Of a DNA stretch of 64,000 nt, positions 1 through 13,107 are shown piece by piece (the stretch's first letter is position 1; every line of letters begins with the position of its first letter). The DNA lies in NCBI GenBank assembly GCA_019787685.1, contig JAHNUO010000004.1, positions 992,001 through 1,056,000 of the forward strand, in the 5' to 3' direction. This DNA comes from Chiua virens (taxonomy: Eukaryota; Basidiomycota; Agaricomycetes; Boletales; Boletaceae). Made by a program: the position numbers and the translations under genes. The notes beneath the pieces are model-generated. The model did no database searches. It saw nothing but the letters and a program-made list of their open reading frames with translations, and was not told the DNA's origin.

Positions 1-1
1 T

Positions 2-127
2 CGGAGAATTAGCCAGGACGGCCAACGCGATCTCGACCGAATTGCAACGGCCGTTGTTGAAGCCGAAAAGGAAGATGAAGATGAAGAAGATGAGGACGAG
101 GAAGGCGAGGAGGAAGACGAAGAGTAA
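2..127 (+). CDS. RPS19: Ribosomal protein eS19, 3' end (partial)
   Basis: This is the last exon, or part of it, of cytosolic small-subunit ribosomal protein eS19, a 40S head component needed for late maturation of the small subunit. The reading frame from base 2 gives RRISQDGQRDLDRIA, the conserved C-terminal helix of the family (the yeast and human proteins carry the same GQRDLDRIA), followed by ATAVVEAEKE and the stop at 125-127. The upstream part lies outside the window. The odd point is the tail: the last 20 residues are almost all Asp and Glu, whereas eS19 proteins I know end soon after the DRIA helix with a few acidic or basic residues. The family call rests on the GQRDLDRIA block and is firm; whether the acidic tail is typical of this fungal lineage I cannot tell. 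Confidence 0.85.
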   Translation, partial: RRISQDGQRDLDRIATAVVEAEKEDEDEEDEDEEGEEEDEE

Positions 128-459
128 ATGTATTGTCCCTGGTCACTCGGCATATCCCCCTTCTCCGCGCGTGCTCTATCCATGATCCCACATGATTTTA
201 TGACATGGTATAGTGCATGCAACCTCCAAAATACATTCTATTACATCTCTGATTCTTGTGCTGAAGAGCTGACATTCTGTCCGACGTCAACGGTACGAGT
301 TCCCTCAGTAGCGCCCCTAATTCTTCTCTACAGATCAGTTGGTCACGTTCGAATTAGCTCTGCGCCTCGGGTATCAAAACGTTCGCCGGTACTCTCTCAA
401 TTCGGCCGCCGTTGACACTTATGAGTGCTGCACAGCACCAAAGAATCCTTTTGACCCTC

Positions 460-1087
460 ATGTTTACCACTGATCGTCTTTTCCTTCGCGCTTTCGAAGA
501 AAGCGATGTCGAGCATCTCATCATACTGCATAACGACGCTCGGGTGCAACGTTTTATCACGAACGAACCCATCGTGCCCCGCCCACCAAAATACAAAGAG
601 AGGCTGAAACAATGGGCGGAACAATGCTCATTATACTTCACGCTCGTATTGCGAGAGACGGGGGAGTTCGTGGGACAATGTAGCATCATGGTTCAAGAAC
701 CCAAAAACAGGGACGGCTTTTTTGGTATTGCATTGCGTCCCGAATTTTGGGGATCAGGCTATGGACAAGAAGCTTCCAAATTCGTGATCGGATATGCTTT
801 CCAGGCATTGGGCGTCCAAAGAGTGTCGCTGTCAGTATTCGAGGAGAATGAAGCTGCAGTCTCACTTTATAAGAGACTGTGAGCGAGATACTACACTGCC
901 CAATTTCTTACTAACTTTCGAAAGTGGATTTAAGGAGGAAGGTCGGAAACGACGTTGCAACTGGGTTGAGGGTCACTGGGAGGATATGATACACATGGGC
1001 GTTCTCGACGATGAATGGGCAACGGTGAATGTAGACGAGAATCATCCTACTGCTACCAGTAGTGGAGTTACTATTGTGAGATACTGA
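460..1087 (+). CDS. GNAT-family N-acetyltransferase, copy 1
   Basis: A 193-residue protein of the RimJ/RimL-like GNAT (Acetyltransf_3) class, which moves an acetyl group from acetyl-CoA to an amine; the acceptor is unknown. Two exons, 460-878 and 925-1087, with a 46-nt intron (GTGAGC donor, CTAAC branch point, AG acceptor). The start MFTTDRLFLRAF matches copy 2 at 4520 (MFDTNRLLFRGF), so I prefer the ATG at 460 to upstream starts in the same frame. Family signs are the RLxLRxF start, the ETGEFVGQCSI strand, FGIALRPEFWGSGYGQEA (the acetyl-CoA loop region) and the terminal ENEAAVSLYKRLGF. Copy 2 has the same intron at the same codon. The C-terminal tail after GFKEEG is longer and unlike that of copy 2. 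It probably belongs to an ancestral GNAT and pyruvate decarboxylase unit that was duplicated. Confidence 0.8.
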
Positions 1088-1424
1088 TCACTACTCATTC
1101 AACTGGAGTCACCAGCTCATTAGTACTTGTGACACGCAGAACGTGACACCATTTGGGTGGTTCGTCGGAAGGCCGGCGCCATTCAGATAGTGCCAGTGCT
1201 GACACCAGGTTTTAGTACTGTACTATGAAACGCATCAACGTTCAGTCATGGGACACGCAGAGGCCACGATACTGCACTCGCAGCCCCACAACATACAGGC
1301 CGGGGCATCCGAAGTCTGGAACGTCGGGGACAGCAAAACTCACGCACTTGGATCAAACTGGGGTCGACGGCGAGTACCGCTGATGTTTGCAGCGAGTGCG
1401 GCAATTGCTGACCCGCTTTGGCAG

Positions 1425-1514
1425 CGATGCGGGCATATTCGGGGAGAATGGGAATATGGGCGTCGACTAGAAGAATGGCTTGGTAAGAATCAGGGGTTGA
1501 CATATTCCAAGTAG
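1425..1514 (+). pseudogene. Stub of a third GNAT copy (C-terminus only)
   Basis: The frame ending with TAG at 1512-1514 reads GEWEYGRRLEEWLGKNQGL, matching the C-terminus of GNAT copy 2 (GEGRWQGVLEEEWYEKNQGL) with the same spacing to a stop codon. Upstream of about 1425 the open frame (from 1248) shows no GNAT sequence, so only the last 25-30 residues survive. The stub lies 198 nt before the first pyruvate decarboxylase, just as the intact GNAT copy 2 lies 137 nt before the second. It therefore looks like the remains of the GNAT partner of the first decarboxylase. Confidence 0.6.
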
Positions 1515-1654
1515 GCAAGTTCGGATGGTTTCGTAGCCGTCATGTCGACCGGCCACCGTGACACCGAGTCTAGATCTAGGTCACGGCCCGGTGGATCAGT
1601 GAATTTGTAGTGATAGCAGGTCCAGACAAGACTTCCCATCCAGATGCGGAATCG

Positions 1655-1659
1655 TATAA
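1655..1659 (+). promoter_or_regulatory. TATA-like element before PDC copy 1
   Basis: TATAA inside ATCGTATAAGGAGC, 54-58 nt before the ATG at 1713. The same block (ATCGTATAAAAGAGC) sits at the same place before PDC copy 2, so the element was duplicated with the gene and kept. Confidence 0.45.
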
Positions 1660-1712
1660 GGAGCAGTCGATGATAGCTCCTCCTTCCCTCCGCATCTCTT
1701 CTACAATCCATC

Positions 1713-4290
1713 ATGCAAGCCTCCCCCGACCTTGAGTCCGAGGTGATCAGACTTCGCCGCGAGCTTGAACTCCAGGCCCTCGCAACCGCGCACGAAGATG
1801 AACAAATCACTATATCAGATTACCTCCTCACTAGGTTGGAGCAATTTGGAGTCTCGGTACATTCTTCTTCATTGCACCCTCGCAACTACTTATTTGAACC
1901 CGCCCGTCCTAGTCCATTTTTGGGGTCCCTGGTGACTTCAACATGCGTACGCACATTCCACTTTCATTCATTCTGACGCTCATGAATCTTTGATTCAGCA
2001 TTCTTGGTGCGCCTGTAGAGCGTATACTAAACCTAGTCGTCCATTGACAAACTCGTCTTCAAGGATTACATAGAGGACCACCCCAAAATCCAGTGGATGG
2101 GGAATTGGTAATGTGCTCTATTAGATCGAGGTCCGATGTCTGATGTGTTGTAGCAATGAGCTCAACGCAGCGTATGCTGCCGACGGGTATGCAAGAACCA
2201 AGCCCCACAGCATTGGGGTAGTCGTCACAACGTACTTCAGTCGTTTTCATCGTGTGATATGCCTAATGCTCTATGTACAAGGTTTGGCGTCGGAGAGTTG
2301 AGCGCCATTAACGGCATAGCGGGCGGTGAGGCACACCGTTCCTTGGTACTGTGTACTAGGTCCTCATCGGTACCTCTAAATTTGCAGCCTTCTCCGAAAT
2401 CGTTCCGGTGCTTCACATCGTGGGAATCCCAAGTACACTTCAGCTGAAGTCAAAGCCTTTACTTCATCACACACTGGGAGATGCGAGGTATACATATACA
2501 GCTGAATAAGAATGTGGCTCATATCAACGGACAGATTCGATGTTTACACCAAGGCTGCGGAACAGGTGACCATATCTCAGGGAATGCTGATGAGCAGCGC
2601 GAGCGCTGCCGCGGAAATCGATCGTGTTCTCAGTGACTGTATTACCCGCGTACGTTTTCAAGCTTCGTTCAAGCTTCGTTCTGAGTATCTGCGCAGGCTC
2701 GACCGGTTTACCTCACATTTCCGTCCGATATGGCATCCGTCAAAATCTCAGCTAAGCGGTTGAAGATTCCACTTTCCCGCGTTCGCCCTCGAAATGACCA
2801 TGGAGTGGAGACTTTTGTCTTGGATGAAATCAATAAAATCATCGATGAAGCTGAGGGTAACATTGTTATCCTTGTCGACGCTTGTGTCATTCGACATGAC
2901 GTGCGAGATGAAGTGAAAGAGTTGGTCACTGCGACCCGTTTCCCAGTATACTCGACACCAATGGGGAAGACAGCCATTAACGAGGACTACGAACGGTATG
3001 GCGGCGTAAGTCTTCATCGTTTTGGACTGATGCCATGTTCACGTTGCCTATCAAAGGTATACATGGGATCTATCAGTGATCCTGCGGTAAAGGAAAGCGT
3101 GGAAAAGGCAAACTTGATCCTGTCGATTGGTGCCCTTAAATCCGATTTCAACACTGGGATGTTCACATATCGGATTCCGACCACTCATACCGTTGAGGTA
3201 TGGACATGTTGGAACTCGCTCTCCGAAAGGTACTGAGGCCATTGCAGCTGCACTCTGACCACACACTCGTGCGTCACGCGCACTTCCCAGGAATTGGGAT
3301 GAAAGCTTTGCTGCCAAAGCTTACCTCCCGTTTGAGCAAACACCTTCCTCTGGCCAGCGAACTTGCGGTTCCGAAACCCAATCGTGAAGTCCCTGTAGAA
3401 CATACGGATGTCATCACTCATTCTTACTTCTGGCCTCGAGTTGCCAAATTCTTCCAAGAAAAGGATGTAATTGTTGCGGAGACAGGTGGGAAATTGGCAT
3501 CTATGTTTTCACGGACTGTACTCAGTGCAGCGACAGGAACATCGAATTTTGGTGTCATGGATGTTCCATTTCCTGCACAATGCACATTCGTAAGTCAGAT
3601 ATTGTATGGTAGCATCGGGTGGTCTGTCGGTAAGGGACACGAGCAGACACACCTGAGTGGCGGGCTAACCGTGAGGCTTAATAGGAAGCGCTCTTGGAGC
3701 GGCTGTTGCCGCGCGTAGCCAAGGACTTGGCCGTGTGATCCTCTTCGTCGGCGATGGCAGCATGTATGCCTAACTACTGTGACGTTGGTCAGACTCTTAT
3801 CACTCTCCAGGCAACTTACTGTTCAGGAATTATCTACGATGATCCACCATCGGCTTACCCCGATCATTTTCCTGCTCAACAACAGCGGTTACAACATTGA
3901 GAGGCATCTTCATGGCATGGACAGGTGATGGATCATTTCTTGTTCCAATATCTAGTTCTGACTCCCAGGTAGGAAATACAATGACATCGTTAACTGGTTA
4001 GCAGAATATCCTTTGTGAATCGCGTTTCGAGATATTGACCTTAGGCTGATACTAGGAAATGGGCATCTCTTCTGACCACCCTGGGAGATGTCGATGGCGC
4101 GTTATCGCGGTCCTACACCGTTCATGACAAGGTTGAACTGGATAAACTGCTAAGCGATCCCGAATTCTCCAGCGCAGGTAAAATACAGCTCGTGGAAGTC
4201 GTTATGGACAAGTATGACACGCCGCGTGCGCTGAGGATGGCTGCCGACCTTTCGCAGAAATATGCCGAGCAATCAGCGAAGCAGTTGTGA
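1713..4290 (+). CDS. PDC: Pyruvate decarboxylase-type ThDP enzyme, copy 1
   Basis: Thiamine-diphosphate 2-oxo-acid decarboxylase, expected to turn pyruvate into acetaldehyde in the cytosol. Exons: 1713-1856, 1913-1946, one unclear exon ending at 2107, then 2154-2231, 2282-2322, 2388-2487, 2535-2649, 2697-3005, 3057-3197, 3248-3485, 3537-3629, 3685-3763, 3811-3924, 3973-3996, 4056-4290. Diagnostic motifs are GVPGDFN, the cofactor-activating Glu in [17 protein letters not shown], the catalytic His pair in [16 protein letters not shown], the ThDP-binding span from GDGSM to [10 protein letters not shown], and the family-typical C-terminus. An N-terminal extension of about 28 residues ([12 protein letters not shown]) precedes the usual start of the fold. 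Two oddities: the intron after GIAG has a GC donor at 2323 where copy 2 has GT, and the join between the GVPGDFNM exon and FKDYIEDHP cannot be made cleanly. It may be expressed at low level or be decaying. Confidence 0.85.
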
Positions 4291-4519
4291 AAACTGTATG
4301 ATATTTTTCTTCTCCCACTGGCGTGTGTGTAAAACTGTAGTATCGATGTCTCTAGTTTTCATGAGTGAAACCAAAAGTTGTCCGTGAGTCTGAGAAACAC
4401 AAATTTCACACGTAAGAACAGTCTACAACACCATCCACGTCGCAAGACAGCTTTTGATTGATGGTCGAGACATTTGGTTCATCGACATTGCTACATTCAC
4501 ATCCAGCAATCCACTTACG

Positions 4520-5098
4520 ATGTTTGACACTAATCGTCTCCTCTTCCGTGGCTTCCAAGATGGGGATGTTGAACACTTGTTCTCCTTGCGCAACGATTTT
4601 CGTGTCCAACGGTTCATGACAGGAAGGCCACTCGTGCCTCAACCAACAAAGCACAAAGAGTTCCTCGGAACAAACGCAGAGGTTGCGACAATCTGGTTCT
4701 CGATTATACTGAAGGAGACGGGAGAGTTTGTGGGAAATTGCAGTATCAGGATGACTGAGCCCAAAGACAGGGATGCCACCTTTGGGATTGCGTTGTACCC
4801 CAAATTCTGGGGTGAGGGGTATGAAACGGAAGCAGCAAGATTCACGATTGCATACGCGTTTCAATCTCTAGGCCTGCAACGAGCATCGTTGACAGTGCTC
4901 GCAGAGAATACAGCCGCGATAGCGCTCTACAAGAAACTGTGAGCCCCGGCGTCAGGTTTATCTTATCAACTGCTGATGTGGGTTTACAGGGGATTCACAG
5001 TTGAAGGGACAATCAGGCGGGCACACTGGGGCGAAGGACGCTGGCAGGGCGTGCTCGAGGAAGAGTGGTATGAGAAGAATCAGGGGTTATCTAAATAG
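4520..5098 (+). CDS. GNAT-family N-acetyltransferase, copy 2
   Basis: A 175-residue GNAT paralogue of the gene at 460. Exons 4520-4938 and 4990-5098; the intron (GTGAGC donor, CAG acceptor) splits the same Leu codon as in copy 1. The protein runs from MFDTNRLLFRGF through ETGEFVGNCSI, FGIALYPKFWGEGYETEA and ENTAAIALYKKLGF to NQGLSK. This is the RimJ/RimL-like Acetyltransf_3 layout, with the acetyl-CoA pyrophosphate loop near GEGYETEAA. Its length is normal for the family. It ends 137 nt before the start of PDC copy 2 on the same strand. The acceptor substrate cannot be read from sequence, and nothing besides co-duplication ties it to the decarboxylase. Confidence 0.82.
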
Positions 5099-5187
5099 GT
5101 AAGTGATGTATCACAGACGTCATGCTTGCTTTATCAATAACAGGGGCTAGCCTTGAATTTGTCGCCGCATCATAGATAATAAAATCG

Positions 5188-5194
5188 TATAAAA
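5188..5194 (+). promoter_or_regulatory. TATA box before PDC copy 2
   Basis: TATAAAA, 42-48 nt before the ATG at 5236. It is a better match to the consensus than the corresponding site of copy 1 (TATAAGG), which would fit stronger transcription of copy 2, although this is inference. Confidence 0.5.
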
Positions 5195-5235
5195 GAGCGG
5201 GGCCATCAAGGCTCCTGATTCTCTGCCGTTCCATC

Positions 5236-7810
<2,575 letters not shown>

Positions 7811-8056
7811 AAGTGGTGTGGTGCTTTCCTTCTCCCATGTGTGTCAAGTTGTATCAATGTACACAATATGTGTTTGAGTAGCAATTCCGTGGATGCTTGT
7901 TTTTTGCCAAATCACTATTCGCACGTGACTGACGCGTTCGAATATTGCAACTTTGGTTGACCTCGTGTTGCATCTCTTCTCCACTGACCCTACATCTTTG
8001 CTAAAGAATATCGTTCATTTCATTTTCGCAGACATTCCTCCTGAGGATTCTGCACC

Positions 8057-9911
8057 ATGAATAAGAAAATTGACCCGATACCGTCTTATCTGGGTAAATA
8101 TTGGCTCCACACAAAGTTAGGCTCTGGATATTCCGGTAATGTACCAGTCCTTACGTCGCAGTGTTGGTGCTCACACGAAGCGATGTAGGTTCGATATTCA
8201 GTGCTTGCAACGTGCACAACGGGGATTGGGTTGCCCTCAAAGTACAGGACATCAATCACGAGTGTCCCACCAACCGATATGAAGAACATATCTACCCACT
8301 GCTACAAGGCGGAGAAGGCATGCCAAGTCTACTAGCCTCCGGCGTGCAAGGAAAGTGGCATTACCTTGCCATCAGTCTGCTTGGATCGAGTTTAGATAAC
8401 ATATACCGAAACAACGGGAAGAAGACATTAGATTTACGGAGCGTTTGCTCGATTGCCTACCAAGTGGTACGGTTACATCCAATGCTGCATCGTCTTCAGG
8501 ATTTGCTCGATTGATCATCGTTCGTAGATATCACGACTCCGGACAATGCATCACCGAGAAGTCCTCCACCGCGATATTCAACTTGGAAACTGCACACTTG
8601 GTTGTGCACCCAACGACAGTATGATCTATATGATCGACTTTGGATTCTCCAAGCGGTATATAGATCCGATCACGCGTCGACACATCCCCGACTCAAGGGA
8701 AAAGAGAGATTTCCTCGGGAACTATTGGTTTACATCAGTGGGCGTGCATTGTAAAGGCAAGGGTTAGTCGGGCTCTTTCCCTGATTAACATGTCCCCCAT
8801 GAATTATGTCGTAGTTCCATCTCGCCGGGACGATCTCGAGGCCGCCGCCTTGATGTTCATCCATCTCCTCACCCCTGGCGGACTCCCGTGGACTCGCAAT
8901 GGGGTCCCCAAGACTGACGAGCAGCATACGTGTATAAAACGTGCCAAACAGTCTGCTCGTCCGGAGGATCTTTGTCGTGGGATGCCTTCGGAATTCGAAG
9001 AGTTCCTTAGATATTGTCGACGGTTGAAATTCGATGAACAACCTGATTACGAACACTGGATGGGCGAATTCCGAGCACTCGCAAGTGAGAACGGGTTTAC
9101 TGACATTGAAAAGTTTATCTGGCCACCACCGCCTCAGCAGGTATGGTTCATGACGCGATACAAATTCAAAGAAATGAACGAATATGAATTCTAGGCAAAA
9201 CCGGTCTTGCACAAGGCACCCAAGCGCCCCGCATGCACTGGTGCAGAAATGGAAGATCTACTTCACGATCTCGCCAAGCTCGAGCTCAATCGTAGACCCG
9301 CCCTCGCTGATCAGACGAACGCGCCTGCACCTGCTAAAGTGGAAGCAAAGCCTAACGATGCGAAAGAGGATGATAGTGCCATCGATCTTACTTTGGATTC
9401 CACACAAGGCCGCCGGACTCCAGATCAACCGAAGAACATGGCACCGCGTACGCCGGTACGCATCAAGAAATCGGAACGACTTTACAAGCTACGCATGGAA
9501 CTGGTGAAATCGACAGACAACGCTGCTATATCGAAGATCGTAACCGAGTTCAGCACGGTCCTCAAAGAGATCGGAACGTCGAAGACCCTGACTATAGAAG
9601 GTTTTTGCTTCTTAGATGCTTTGCACAAACAACTGAACGGTCCCACGGCGGGTTTGGGGCAACCTATGCGAACATCGCGAACCCGGAGCAGCCATCTAGA
9701 TCCGGCTACCGAATCCCAGCCTGCCAACGTGAAATTAAATATGGTGGCAAGGTTGAAGCGAGATGTGGCGGGGGCGACTGACAGCAAAGCGCTCGCTCGC
9801 ATGGTTGCAGATTTTGGAGCAGTGACAAACAGGAGCAGCAGTCGTACGATTACTAAGGACGGGTTTACCTTCCTGGAGGGTCTAGCGGTGCGATTGCAAG
9901 AGCTGAGCTGA
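8057..9911 (+). CDS. CK1-like protein kinase with duplicated C-terminal module
   Basis: A 544-residue protein, exons 8057-8135, 8189-8466, 8528-8762, 8815-9140, 9195-9911 (all GT-AG). Residues 1 to about 300 follow the casein kinase 1 fold: glycine loop KLGSGYSGSIFSA, ATP-binding Lys in VALKVQ, the CK1-type EEHIYPLL helix, HRDIQLGN, IDFGFSK, and SRRDDLEAAALMFIHLLTPGGLPW. In the catalytic loop Lys is replaced by Gln (HRDIQ instead of HRDIK), which should weaken phosphotransfer. A linker rich in charged residues follows. The last 170 residues hold two copies of a roughly 50-residue module; each runs from a basic helix through TEFS/ADFG and a short TxT-like strand to [ED]GFxFLxxL. I do not recognise this module. 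The kinase may be a weakly active or scaffold-type CK1 relative. Confidence 0.75.
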
Positions 9912-9920
9912 GCTGAGCTG
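9901..9920. repeat. (AGCTG)4 microsatellite across a stop codon
   Basis: Four tandem AGCTG units that include the stop codon of the CK1-like gene (TGA at 9909-9911). A change in unit number would alter the last residues of the protein. Confidence 0.8.
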
Positions 9921-10519
9921 AGCTTGTCCCTTCAGTTGATTATGACTTGATCTTGTTGAGCGATTTAGAATCGGAGCGGCAGGTCGCCGTTAATAAAATT
10001 ACACCTTGCCCCAAACTTTTGATGTGTCGAGTGACCAGTGGCATGTTCGTCCCGGATCGCTTGTGTCATACGTGGCAGAGATCAAATTCTGAATCAGTCT
10101 CGAGTCTGTCAGTAATTGACAAGTGTAAGGTGCCAGAGCCGGTTGAATGTTGCCCTTAAAGCTTAACGTGTCAACTTGAATGTTCATCCCGCACTGTATC
10201 TAGCAATCAGCTAGTAAGTTCTGAAAATCTGTGGACGTGAGTAGAACCCGAGGGTGGCAGCCGTCAATTCTGTGGAGTGCGTAGTAACTTGGCCCGTCGA
10301 GTCAAACCTGCCAGACTGTGGCTCGTTGGTGTGCCAAGGCGACAGCTGGCCTGATCATGCCACATTGTGTAAATCCGGCCAAATCCGGATATCCATTTTT
10401 CCCCAATAAAATGTCACGCCTTCCTTGACACGGTTATCCCTCCTTCCACCTCCCGTTTCTTTTCTTTGTCGGCTTTGCTGAGATAGACTGGAGGATCCTC
10501 GACGTTGTCTACGATTATC
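9912..10519. other. Intergenic region, no gene seen
   Basis: Only short open frames in all six frames, none with codon structure or known motifs. The stretch from about 10430 is pyrimidine-rich (CCTCCTTCCACCTCCCG), as is usual before fungal start sites, and is probably the promoter and 5' leader of the desaturase at 10520. Confidence 0.5.
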
Positions 10520-12276
10520 ATGACTGTCCAATCAAAGAATGACGTGACGACCATCAAGCAAACGGAGGTCACCATTCCCGACCTCACCATCAAAGACTTG
10601 TTGAGTGCTATCCCGTAAGTCCACCGCCATGGACCACTCTTTCACAATAACCAACTAAGTTCATCTTACTTTACAGGGCCCACTGCTTCAAACGATCTGC
10701 CATTCGTTCGTCTCTCTACATGTATGCGTTTACAAATGCTTTCTACGCCTCGTTAACGCGAAAATTTCTTCGCAGCGCGTGGGACTGTCTTGTTATTGGT
10801 GGTATTTATAAGACTGCTACGTTCCTCGACGGGTTCATCACTCCGGGAGCCATCAACTTGCCTCATTCCGTTCTTTACCCAGTAGCTCGGTTCTCACTGT
10901 GGTCTTTGTACGGTTTTTGGACCGGTCTTTTTGCAACTGGTCTTTGGGTTGTAGCACATGAGTGCGGCCATCAGGCATTCTCTGAGTCAAAGTTCATCAA
11001 CAACAGCGTGGGCTGGGTTCTTCATTCTGCGTACGTGATCTTTTTTCTTTATACCCGGAATATCACGTGACTGACATGACTTCTGAATTTGAAATTCTAG
11101 ATTGGGTGTTCCTTACCACTCTTGGAGAATCACGCACGCAAAGCACCATGCCTCAACCGGACATATGACTCAGGATCAGGTTTTTGTTCCGAAGACCCGC
11201 TCTCAACTTGGTCTATCTGAATTTGATGCTGCGCAAGAGAACATCCTTGGGTCTAGTGTTAGCGACAAGGTCAAAAAGGAACTCTGGGATGCTCTTGGCG
11301 ATTCTCCGATTGGTGCTACGCTTGGTGCTGCTGGTTATCTCGTGCGTGTTTGATGTGTACATTATTTTTTTGCCGTATACTCATGGCTTCCGATAGCTTG
11401 GTGGCTGGCCTGCATACCTCATTCGCAATGCTTCCGGTCAAAAACGGTACCCTGCCGGTACTAACCGTAAGTGGGTCGTTTTAATATTATAAACACCTTA
11501 TTCAGTCCGATCAGACTTCAATCCAAGTGCCGTCATGTTTGCGCCTCACCAATATGGTTCGATCATCATATCCGACATCGGCATTCTGCTGTGGTTGGCT
11601 GGTGTTGCAGGGTCCATCTATAACTTTGGTTTCTGGAATGTCTTCCGTCTTTACCTCGTCCCTTACTTATGGTGAGTCCCTCCACGCCTCTGTATACTTG
11701 TCGACTGACCTTTCCTCAGGGTCAACCACTGGCTGGTACTGATCACATTCTTACAACATACCGATCCCCTTCTTCCTCACTACCGCGCGCCAGAATTCAC
11801 ATTTCCCCGTGGTGCCTTGGCCACGCTCGACCGTAACCTCTTGGGTGACTGCGGCAAGATCATGGGATGGATTGGGGCTCACGCAACCCATGGTATCTCG
11901 GAGACTCACGTTGTGCATCACATTTCTAGCAAGATCCCCCATTACAATGCGTAGGACTTTGTCATTGTCGTCATCCGCAGTGCTAACCTGTTTTGCGTAG
12001 ATGGGAAGCTTCTGATACCCTTCGCCAGCGTCTGAAGCAAGCAGGTATCGTTCTCCAGGGAGCCCCTGGCGGATGGAGAGAAGTATACCGGGTCTTCAAA
12101 GAATGCAAGGTACCGTTCTTTCCGGTTTTCCTTTGCGAAATGCTGACATGCTGTAGTTCGTTGAGGACGAAGGGAACATTGTTTTCTACAAGAATGCACT
12201 CGGCCTGGCTGCTAGTCGCCCTAAGATTGCAGATGATGCCGCTAGCGACTCCGGTGTGGAAGTCGACAAATTGTAG
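10520..12276 (+). CDS. Delta-12 fatty acid desaturase
   Basis: Membrane-bound di-iron desaturase of the ER, expected to introduce the delta-12 double bond that turns oleate into linoleate on phospholipid-bound chains. Nine exons give 440 residues: 10520-10614, 10677-10721, 10776-11030, 11101-11341, 11397-11466, 11515-11671, 11720-11950, 12001-12109, 12157-12276. The three histidine boxes are present and in order: HECGH in VVAHECGHQAFS, HAKHH in RITHAKHHASTGH, and HVVHH in ETHVVHHISSKIPHYNA. The N-terminus carries the family motif IPAHCFKRSAIRSSLY. Hydrophobic stretches lie between boxes 1 and 2 and before box 3. Length and architecture are normal for fungal FAD2-like enzymes. A delta-15 or bifunctional activity cannot be excluded from sequence alone. 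Confidence 0.93.
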
Positions 12277-13107
12277 ATGGAACTATCTCGATATACTATA
12301 GAGGATCTCGGTGCCGGTGGCCCTTACATAGACATCACGACTCGTTACCCCTGTTTGAAGGGATCTACCGTGTGGCTTCACATTAATGATAATAGATATA
12401 TCACGGTCATTGACAAGGCCACTTGAATTACACCCGATACTTGGCTTGAAGCTTGAAGCTCGATGAACGACCTGGAAGAGTCGAGGGGGCTGAAAAGCTG
12501 AAAAGTTCTATGACATATGTCCATATTAGAGAGTCCACGTTATATTCAGCTTAATATCGGTTCACCGGTTTTTCTGACAGATTCTGCTCAGTCCATACGC
12601 GGTGATAAACACGCGTTCTCGATGCCAGTGATACATACATGGGCTGAGTCAGTGCGCCGTGTTATCCGTCTCACGGTCTTTAATTGTTCCCGCGCCAAGT
12701 GATACTTCATGTCAACTCCATGTCCCTCCATCTCATTCGCGCAATTTTAAAATCGAATGGCGTTCGTGTTGGACATTCTCACCCAACGAGCCTGAGAGCC
12801 AACTTACTATGATCATCATGCATACATTGCATAGCCTTCTTAGCCACTCGTCGCGAAGGGTTATTCTTAGTGGACCAGTCCATATGTTGCCAGTGCTTCC
12901 TAGGCCACCGCCCTACATCAATGATCGCATCCAGTGGGGCTTGACAGGGGAATCGGTGTTGTTTGCTGATACCAAGGCAGTGTTCGGCTTCCTAGTCCTA
13001 GTCTGTTCCATTCAAAAGCAGATCTCCTACATTCACTCATCCTTGCGGTTGACCTGCAATTCCCTTCGCTCCCTTCACTTCTTTTTATCCATTATATTCT
13101 GACCATC
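12277..13107. other. Intergenic region, no gene seen
   Basis: An open frame at 12659-13102 lacks any domain, has a composition like non-coding DNA and no splice structure, so I do not call it. The last 100 nt before 13108 are C/T-rich, as expected of a promoter and leader. Confidence 0.45.

Noticed and set aside
12659..13102. 147-residue plus-strand frame
   Set aside because: No domain, no conserved start context, ends just before the 7-TM gene; most likely promoter DNA.
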